Shown one piece after another: positions 56,366 through 64,000 of a stretch of DNA of 64,000 bases. The DNA is from Exophiala sp. HKRS030 (taxonomy: Eukaryota > Ascomycota > Eurotiomycetes > Chaetothyriales > Herpotrichiellaceae): positions 3,224,001-3,288,000 of the forward strand of contig JAHWDD010000004.1 of NCBI GenBank assembly GCA_023897205.1. The letters run 5' to 3'. Made by a program: the position numbers and the translations under genes. A model generated the notes under the pieces. It was not told the origin of the DNA and ran no database searches. It worked only from the letters and a program-made list of their open reading frames with translations. Positions within the stretch are counted from its first letter, which is position 1. Each line of letters begins with the position of its first letter.

Positions 56366-57177
56366 TAAGCTTGTGGTGGTGATGTCAGTCAATGGCATAG
56401 ATTGATTGGGTTTGATATGTTACACAAATGCTCAAATACGACTTTTTAGACACACGAGGGTTGATGAAAATCGGTATACAAGGATTGAACGCCTACCGAA
56501 GTGAGTTATGTTTGGACTTGTACATGAACGTGTCCAGCCAGCCTTCAACCATCGACCTCATCAAGCCCCAAGCCACATGCAGACATTCGTCCATTCAGCG
56601 CGATCAACAATTCCACATGATTTCAGCTCGTCTTACATATTACTACGTCCACTAGAGCCAACCATTGAAACATTCAAAAGTACATTTCCAACTGTAAGAC
56701 CTCAGCAACCCTCTTTTTCATTTTTGTGAAATGTTCAAAGGGATCGGATTGGACCATTTTTTGTTTCAACTCCGGTCATCACATCTCGATAGCCACACAC
56801 GACCTGACAGACCAGACAGACCTGACAAGAGAAAAGGCAGCGTGTAACACAAAATGACTTTGGTGGCTGGCTGTTTCTGACCACTTTGTGTATTGTCGTC
56901 GCCGTCACAACACGGTGAGAGTTGAATTACGGTTGCATTGACCATCGACCGGTATTTGCACCACACAGTTCGTCGGAGACTTCAGTCTGAGGTTCTCGTT
57001 TTGCTCCGCCTGGGGGTATTTTAAATATACCTGATCAACCCCCCCCTCGTCCCATACATCCATAGATTGTCTTTTTTTTTGGACCCATCCAACCTACCGG
57101 GCTTTTTCCATACAGAAAGTACACACGCATTGTTGTCATTGTCAAGTCACAGTGTCAATTACCTGCCAGGAAAAAAA
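56366..57177. promoter_or_regulatory. Intergenic and promoter of the KDG-repeat gene
   Basis: About 0.8 kb. A TATA-like TATTTTAAATATACC lies at about 57017-57031 and fits the ATG at 57178 (150 bp downstream) better than the earlier in-frame ATG at 57067. A pyrimidine-rich run CCCCCCCTCGTCCC follows the TATA box. Confidence 0.5.
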
Positions 57178-57706
57178 ATGTCTTTTACAAATCAAAACGA
57201 TGGATCCTCCCTATTCAGTCGTCTCACTCATGTCTCTTTCCCATCCTCGTCCGAACCAAAGAGGAGCTCATCATTGTCGTCGTCGTCGTCGTCGTCGTCG
57301 ACCACAACCACTTCGACCTCTGCAAAGTTATCCACGCCGAACAGACAACAAAACCATCAGAGGGCCAGATACTCCAAAGACGGTCAAGGTTTCGACTTTA
57401 CATCGACATACCCTTACTCTTGTGATGATAGACACAACACCAACGCCGTGAACAACGGAGGTGCTGATATTGTCGATATGGATCTTTCAGGACAGATCTT
57501 GGGGCTTCGCAATCTCAACCTTCGATACGCAAAGGATGGTAAAGGTCATGACTTGACTACGAGTTACCATTACTACGACAACAACAACAACAACACACCA
57601 TTGTCGACCGAGGCAACCCCCAACGATTGTTGAAACCGTGAATCTTAGGTATGCAAAAGATGGAAAAGGTCATGACTTTACACTGTCGTATCCCTACAAT
57701 CAATAG
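57178..57706 (+). CDS. Small Ser/Asn-rich protein with YxKDGxGxDxT repeats
   Basis: I do not recognise a family. From ATG 57178 the frame runs to TGA at 57631-57633 (151 residues): Ser/Thr-rich start with a TCG-encoded Ser run, then two repeats, RYSKDGQGFDFTSTYPYS (57367-57420) and RYAKDGKGHDLTTSYHYY (57523-57576), then an Asn run from AAC codons. A third, DNA-similar repeat (RYAKDGKGHDFTLSYPYN, 57647-57700) lies downstream in another frame and ends in TAG at 57706. A 46-bp intron (57603-57648, donor GTCGAC, acceptor CTTAG) would join it in frame; otherwise it is a frameshift remnant. The listed span assumes the intron. No signal peptide; product disordered. Function unknown. Confidence 0.55.
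57367..57700 (+). repeat. Three copies of an 18-codon KDG repeat
   Basis: Copies at 57367-57420, 57523-57576 and 57647-57700. The second and third are close in DNA (both contain GGTCATGACTT preceded by GATGG.AAA), so one probably arose by duplication. Confidence 0.7.
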
Positions 57707-57907
57707 ATAAGTAATAAAAAAAATAGAGAATAATAATGCAAGATAGCTCAGTTCGAAACTCGTTTTCATCATTCGTTAATATCTAAACATATGTACTGCT
57801 TACGATGTGCGACACCCGCTCAAAAAGATTTTTAAAAAAAGCACCATCACCATCAGCATCAGCATCACCTCCTTTGTCTTGTCCAAGGTGTACAACATAC
57901 CAACCCT

Positions 57908-60092
57908 TCAAACGCCCTTTTTGAGAAGTGGCGTCTTTTCCATTCCATTCTTGTCCTTGTTCTTGCTCGAACTCTTTCTCATGGCATCATCCTCGTGCTC
58001 AGCCACGACCTCAATCGAGGCCATATTGTTTGCTTTGACGACGACGGGCTTCGTCGCCACAACTGATGCCAAGGACAACCACTCCTTGACCACACCTCGG
58101 TAGTCCTTGGCCCGGTAAGGCTCGAAGAGTTCCCTCAGCCAACCCGGTTTGCGCCAATACTTCAAACCGAGGTCCCTCAGGAGGGTATCCATATAGGGGA
58201 CCTGGTCGAAGACCAAGTCGGGGAAGAATCGACCGTGACCAAAGGGGGCTCGGAATTTGGAGAATCTCGACATGAGGGCGGATTCATCGTACACGGTGTC
58301 CCGGTCGATCTTGGACTCGAAGTGGCCGTTCAGGTAGGCGTAGCCCCATAGGCACTGCAACTCCATGCGGGGAGTGTTGGCGAGGTTGCTGAACATGCCG
58401 ATGAAAACGAGGTCGTGCTTGCCGTCTGCGGTTGGACCCGGAGGTGCGATCCCTCGGTACAACCGAAAGGGGGTGTATTTGACCTCGGCGTCGGCCCCCG
58501 GGTTGTAAGGTTGTACGGTGTTGCTGCTCGGTGACATAAAGGGGCCAGACGTGAGACGTGGAAACATGACCGAAAGTTTTTCGTCGGCGGCGCGGTCGAG
58601 GCTGGCCCAAAAGTCGTGCTGGGATCTTGTGAACGTCGTAGACGGGATACCCAGATCGCTGTGCGTCGAGGTCGGTGAAAAGGTCACGGTAGGTTTGGCC
58701 GAGAATCCTGTCGCGGTGATCACGGCGTCGACTTGGATTATTGACGGATCACTTGTACGGCTGCCAGTACCAGGTGGGTCACGGGGATCGGTAGAAGAAG
58801 ACGGCTTGAATGTGATGTGACCTTTAGAGAGGTGATCAATGTCTTCTCGATGCACTCGGACCTGTCCGGACTTGACCATTTCATAAATATCCTTTTCGAA
58901 ATTGTAAACACCAGACGCTGTGCCATACCAGAATGGACTATGAGCATAAATTAGCATGGGAAGGGCAAGACAAGAAACTCGCATGTTATGAATCAGAGGT
59001 AACAGACACTCACCTCTGCTCTGGCTCCAAGACTCTAGTCCGCTCGTCGTTACGCATGCCGCAATCTTGAATCGTCGCCTCGTGAAGGTTTGCCCAGAAC
59101 TTTTGAGCGACGAATTTACCGACGGAGGTCGAGTGCACAAAGTACCGAAACTTGTCGAAACCGTCGTCCCACAGGCACGGGCTGAAAAAGGACACCGCGC
59201 GCCGTGCAGGTAGAAACTCTCTCGGGACCGTAAAAGGGCCGATCTTCGTGTGGCTCGGAAACACCCATTCGGGACCCTTGCCTGACTTGCGGATGATCCA
59301 TTCGACCTGTCGACCTGCCTTGCCTGCGGCCTGGACGGAATCGTACGCCGACTTGCCGCCGCCGAGGACCGCCACCGTCTCGACGTTCTCGTTGGCAAAG
59401 AGCAGGTCACCCTTAAAACCCAGCTCTGCCGAATGGATTATGGGTCCTCCAAAGTCTTCGGAGCCCTCGAGGGTCGGTCGGTGTGGGAGATTGGTGATGC
59501 CGGTGGCGACGAGCAGTTTCTTGGTGGTGTATTCGGTCTGAGAGGCGCCGCCGGTGGTTGCTGCGGAAGTAGTAACGGTCTTAAGAACCCAGCCCCGTGC
59601 ACCCTCGAGCCGCGAGATGTCATTGACTTGTGTGTCAAAGTCGATGATGCTCAACAACTTGGAACGCTCTGCGTAGGCTTTGTAGTACTCGTGCATGACA
59701 TCGCCAGTAGGATGCTGACCATCTTGGATGCCGAATCCATCGTGCATAGGAAAGTCGGAAAAGTCAATACCACCACGAAGGTTGTTTGTCTTGAGACTCG
59801 GATAGATGATTTGTTTGGACCATACTCCGCCTAGAGTTTGGTTCTATCCAGCATGATTAAGTCAGCGGCGATGCTCGAAATTATGGATGGCAGACTTGTG
59901 ACCGGGCCGCTTTGTCAAGGCTGAAACATACCGCATCTAGAACCTTGACTTTGGCCTCGGGCTCGCACTCGAGGATGGTCTTTGCAGCGCATAACCCTGA
60001 AGGGCCTGTTGGAAAATATCAATGTCGTTCCAAACCAAAGTCTCGCGAGGGAGGGAGACAGTACCAGCGCCAATTATGAGATAGTCAAACAT
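57908..60092 (-). CDS. FMO-like FAD/NADPH flavin monooxygenase
   Basis: Exons on the minus strand are 60092-60065, 60005-59932, 59843-59014 and 58937-57908, 653 residues. The FAD motif GAGPSG (8-13) is split by intron 1 in MFDYLIIGAG/PSGLCAA. LGGVW follows, then the NADPH motif VAVLGGGKSAYDSV, and AVITATGFSAKPT as the TGxxA-type second contact. These assign it to the flavin-containing (class B-like) monooxygenases, which oxygenate soft nucleophiles or ketones; the substrate is unknown. The C-terminus KSSSKNKDKNGMEKTPLLKK is basic. The last exon's frame also stays open across intron 3, which produces a misleading longer open frame. Confidence 0.88.
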
Positions 60093-61177
60093 CGCGAGAG
60101 AGCGCTCTGTCTCGATCTATTCAGCGCGAATCTGAATCTCAATCTTGTCGCATAGGGAGTGTAAGTGATGGTAAGTCGCGACAAGACGCAGAGAACAAGA
60201 ATGAGATAGGCGACACATGGTTTTTGTCTGAAGTGAGATTTAATTCACAACGACAGCCTCACTCGTATAGCGCGTCCCGGGACAATGAGCAGTGGAATTC
60301 GATGTACGCCCGGGCTCCAATAGGCAGGCGGCATGCTCTGGATGTACGTGACTTAGAGAGAGAGAGAGTTGTGAATTCACCACCGTGGGACTGCAATGAT
60401 TCTTGGCCTGAGTAAGCCCGAGAGGATCTAAGCTTGTAAGCTGATTCCTTGGATCTTTCAAGTATTGAACTTAGTGGGTGAGAGGCGCTGATAGGCTTCT
60501 GCACGTGCATTCGTTTATCATCTCGATCGGTAACAGTATCTTATGAATAAAAAGGATGTTGCCGGTTCGATAGCCTGACCCATGCACAGACTTGATCGCG
60601 CGCAAAAGCCTTAACCGAGTACCGAAGAGCCCTTGATTACGCTCTGTACGAGAAGGATTGAAGATGAATGTAGGTTGACGTACACACAAGACCAATAGGC
60701 GAGATGTCGGTTCAGACCCCATTGACGGTCCACTCCACCTGCTTATGCGCCGCCTTTTTTTAGCCCTCGTTGATGGCCAGATCGATTATGGCGTGCACGG
60801 TTTTGTGGTAACAGAACAGATATTTGATAACCTTATCAGGCTTCTCAATATGGGATTCGAGTGGACAAGACAAAGTTGCACATCCTTTCTTATCGCCTGA
60901 TTTGTGTATACTTTCAAGCTATCATGAAGAAAGCAAATCGCTCAATAAACAGGGAGAAAATTATTGCCTGATTGACTTAAGTTGCAAAGTAATGGCTCTG
61001 TGGCTGCCTGTAACTGAAAGCGAGTGCGCGGAGACTGTGAGATCTGTGTCTAATGTACAATGACTCTCGGTGCCTTGGTATGTTAATCATTGAAATGTTT
61101 GTTGGACTGTCTTTTCTTTTGGTGATTTCCTGTCCAAGATCTGATTCAGGAGTTGTTGACTTGCTTGGATATAGCTC
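60093..61177. other. Intergenic: FMO promoter and RTA1 3' side
   Basis: About 1.1 kb between two minus-strand genes. It contains an AGAGAGAGAGAG run near 60355-60367. No gene seen. Confidence 0.5.
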
Positions 61178-62259
61178 TCAATGTGCGCCGCTAGATGGCC
61201 TTTTGGATTGCTGTTCTTGCTGCATGCCTTGCATAGAGAACAACACTTCACGTTCATTGTTGAGCTTTGCTTCCGTCTTCCATCGACCGCTCATTAAAGG
61301 AAAGAAAAGGCCCGGGTGAAATAGGGTCAGCGTAGCTGCAGCCAATGCCACCATCCTGGATGACGAATCAGTCAAGAGCATCCTAGAAGGGGTAGTCGTA
61401 GGCTCACTAACATTCCATCGAGGATCAAGAATTCATCTTCTTTTCTCATCAGCGAGTTTCCCCAGCCGCCAGCCATTTCGGGTATACTGTTGGCAGCAGG
61501 GACGTATTAGCGAGTCGTCCCTCTTCCATCTGATTAAGCAAAGAGAAAGTTGGCTTACCGATATATGCAGCGAATTAACACGGCAATGAAAGCAAAAACC
61601 TCTGCAACACAAAAGAGTCGGAACCTTGTGTGGTCGATTGACATGCTCTTTCTTGGACGCTCGGCTCGTTTGAGGTACCTGATGGCGAAATCCAAAGCGA
61701 GAAGGCTGCAAATCACCATGGTAACGACTTGTATCCCAATGCCCGCTATCATTGTATCGTTGCCAACTTTCAGCAATGTCGGGTTGTCGCTTTTAGCGCT
61801 GCCTGCTATTGCGCCACCTGCTGCCTGAACCACAATGGAGAATATATCGCATCCAATGAAGACCCAGGTGTATAGTCTTGGTTTTAATCTTGAATGTTGA
61901 GGACCAAGGTAGAGGACAATATGTTTGAGGGAGAGGTATATGCCAGCCGCAATGAAGGATGGAGCGATGATCAAGCACACAATTTGCTGACTGAATGCTG
62001 ATCTATTCCAAACGTTGTGGCGCAGTTTGATACGCCCGATATAGCCCACGAGTTCCATGATACAACCGGCGGCCAAGGCGATCATGAAGGTCCACGTACG
62101 GAAGAACACACCGAGGGCCAGTTGCAACAAAGCGCAGATACCAAACACCACGGCGAGTGTATAATTTGCAGGAGCATTAGGGATATAGCCATATGTTGTC
62201 CCCGACACCGGGCATGCTGGTGACACTGTGGTACAGTTGTGAAATTTGCCTGAGGTCAT
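61178..62259 (-). CDS. RTA1-like seven-TM protein
   Basis: Exons on the minus strand are 62259-61559, 61486-61412 and 61355-61178, 317 residues. YGYIPNAPANYTLAVVFGI near the N-terminus and YIGRI are RTA1-family hallmarks, followed by IAPSFIAAGIYLSLKHIVL and FIGCDIFSIVVQAAGGAIAG. Splicing gives CIYR-IPEMAGGWGNSLM in the sixth helix loop and LDGMMVALAAATLTLFHPGL in the last helix, matching the RTA1 end. Intron 2 needs the acceptor at CATCCAG; an earlier AG would leave only 29 bp. Family members have been linked to resistance to aminocholesterol (Rta1/Rsb1), lipid export and stress. Specific substrate unknown. Confidence 0.9.
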
Positions 62260-62716
62260 TCTTGCTGCTAAAAAAGCTGTATATTGAAATATGTCCGCTC
62301 ACATTGATATTGCAGCAGACGCGAACGGCCTGATATATGTCTTTGTTTCACAATAAGGGACTAGGTTGCATTATCTCGCCAACCATTGCAATATGGCTGT
62401 GACCTAGCCAATGCGTTGAGTGCCAAACTGTACGCGGACATTCTCCGCGTACCGCGTACCGCGGGAATTGTCGATGGATTCTTCAACTCTTATTGGCCAA
62501 GATCAACTCCTCAAGCCTTGTGGTGCACGCCAACGAGGCGCTGAGGTGGTGACACATCTCGTTGTACGCTCGCAAGTCGTGGGGGTAGTTCACGCTCGTA
62601 AGGAGCACAGCATGAGTCACAGCATGAGCTGAAGGCGCAGCAGGTCGTGCGTACACAAAGAACATTCCAAGTACGTGGTAGGTTCGCCGGCTATCATAAC
62701 TGGAAGACTTCGCCTT
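62260..62716. other. Intergenic: RTA1 promoter
   Basis: About 460 bp between minus-strand genes. Contains GCGTACCGCGTACCGCGGG near 62447-62465, a short direct repeat. No gene seen. Confidence 0.5.
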
Positions 62717-63983
62717 CTACGCCAATGCAGGCAGACCAACTTGCTGATGGACCCACGAAATCGCGGGCTCCCACTGTGGCTTTAAAGGATTCAGGACCAT
62801 CGACAGCTCGGTGACCAGCAGTTTCCCGCATGACTTTCCCCACCAGCGGTTCTCACCGAGTCTGTCCAGCAATATGGCCCAATGCATGATCGCAAGCATG
62901 GCAACTGGTTCGCGATTACTTATCGCGTCGATAATAGAGCCCTCTAGTGTTGCCAGCCACCTCAAACAAACCACGTTGTCGGCGTCAGAGTTCCAGAGGA
63001 AACATTGCTCCAGCTTTTCGATTGCAGCAAGATTTGACTCGTGGTAAGATACGGCCTTTTGGGGAGAAGAAGAAGGGTCGGAGCAAAGTAACCGATACCC
63101 TTCGTCATTGGCCAAGCGCAGGTGATCCATGGCTGTTCTATGTGCGTGGTCCAACTCCTCTCGGGGCACATTTGGCATTTGTCGGGCGACCAACCCCTGA
63201 AAAGCACCGGTGCTCAGCCACGTCCGCGACGAGGCAAAGATGGAAACCACACCCTGCAGGAGCCCAAACATAGTAGGGAGCCCTTCTCGGATGTTTGTGA
63301 GGTCATTATCGCGTGACAAGTGATACGGCAGAGCCAGGGCAAGCGCCATGTTCAAGACGGAGAAGGCAAACATGGCTTGGTGATTGGCTGCCGTCACTGT
63401 GAGATTGCTTGCCTGGAAGGTGTTGATGGCCAAATTTTGATACTCCAAGGCGGCAAGTTGGTAGGCACGGGACCTGGTGGGACTTGTGGTCGTAGCAACG
63501 TGTAGAGCTGTTACGGAGAGGATGGCGTTGAGGAGAAAGTCGTATCTCAAGGCCTCTTGGGGCACCATCAGGCGCCAGACGTCGATATCGTCGGATGTGA
63601 TTCTGAAGGTGCGGCAAGTGTCGGTTGACCAACGATGAAAAAGCTCTAGCTCTAGAATTCTGTCACCGACGACTACGACTGATGCTTGAGGGCATTCCTC
63701 TGCTGCAGGCTGAGGTCTCGGCTGAGGCGAGTTTGTGTTTTGTGCAGGTAGCGCTAGACCACAGTCCACATTTCGAACCCGACAATTTGCACAGGGAGGG
63801 CCCAACTCGTCACACTGCTCTAGAGGTTAGTGGAGGACTGTAGTATGATAGACTCGAGGGCAGTATTGAGGGCAGGCATAACGAGGGGGCTATGGTACCC
63901 GGTCAGCAGCTTACCTTGATATGCCGTTTCTTGCAGTTGATGCAACCAGTTCTTTTCTTCGAGTGAGGTCGTCTTTGAGCCAT
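62717..63983 (-). CDS. Zn2Cys6 transcription factor
   Basis: Exons on the minus strand are 63983-63915 and 63814-62717, 388 residues. The intron lies inside the zinc cluster after K23. The cluster is C14-x2-C17-x6-C24-x6-C31-x2-C34-x6-C41: GCINCKKRHIK joined to CDELGPPCANCRVRNVDC. The remainder is the helical C-terminal domain (ELELFHRWSTDTCRTF; YDFLLNAILSVTALHVATTT; LVARQMPNVPREELDHAHR) of the UPC2/sterol-uptake-regulator-like family. Ligand or target genes cannot be inferred; the RTA1-like gene is its neighbour on the same strand, 457 bp away. Confidence 0.88.
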
Positions 63984-64000
63984 GAGAAGCCATTGAATAG

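Noticed and set aside
57908..59410. Single 500-codon open frame at the 3' half of the FMO gene
   Set aside because: Its first 150 codons are an out-of-frame reading of exon 3 plus intron 3. The NADPH motif lies in the other frame, and splicing at 59013/58938 joins both parts.
61383..61411. 29-bp intron in the RTA1-like gene
   Set aside because: Too short for spliceosomal removal; the acceptor at 61356-61357 gives a 56-bp intron and a better match to the last helix.

Overview
The window is nuclear DNA of a filamentous ascomycete (Pezizomycotina). The evidence is many short introns of about 45-125 bp with GT..CTRAY..AG signals, three intact Zn2Cys6 transcription factors, and families typical of these fungi: an RTA1-like membrane protein, a fungal rhodopsin-domain protein, an ACS-type MFS permease, a Uds1 septation protein and a DUF221/CSC1 channel. 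The class is probably Eurotiomycetes-like, but the sequence alone does not settle it. I found no rRNA, tRNA, CRISPR array or intact transposon. Coordinates of spliced genes run from start codon to stop codon; exon limits are in the evidence and come from splice motifs plus protein continuity.

Region 1-20 kb: the 3' part of GAR1, phosphatidylserine synthase (with a predicted 12-nt exon), a MoCo-sulfurase-like protein whose C-terminal MOSC domain looks replaced by a C2H2 zinc finger, a Uds1 coiled-coil protein, a membrane J-protein, a TF-domain protein without a zinc cluster, a GNAT acetyltransferase and a short secreted tyrosinase. Region 20-31 kb: a rhodopsin-domain membrane protein, a 3.2-kb gene-free stretch crowded with the 9-mer TACTCCGTA/TACGGAGTA, a Rieske-AIF oxidoreductase, RNA polymerase I subunit RPA43 and a DUF2235 hydrolase. 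Region 31-38 kb: housekeeping genes, namely the GID/CTLH E3-ligase subunit Gid1, INO80 subunit Ies4, the recombination accessory factor Sfr1/Mei5 and the Arf-like GTPase ARFRP1/Arl3.

Region 38.7-51.0 kb is the most interesting. Zn2Cys6 regulator, YdfG/YMR226C-type SDR and DapA-family aldolase/dehydratase lie on the plus strand, and an ACS-type MFS permease, a glucarate-dehydratase-like enolase-superfamily enzyme and a second Zn2Cys6 regulator lie on the minus strand. Together they read as a catabolic cluster for an aldaric (sugar diacid) or related sugar acid: uptake, dehydration, then retro-aldol cleavage or decarboxylation, and possibly reduction of a semialdehyde by the SDR.

Region 51-64 kb: an alpha-arrestin with a PPxY motif, a CSC1/DUF221 channel, a small Ser/Asn-rich repeat protein whose third repeat lies out of frame or behind a small intron, an FMO-like flavin monooxygenase, an RTA1-like protein and a third Zn2Cys6 regulator.
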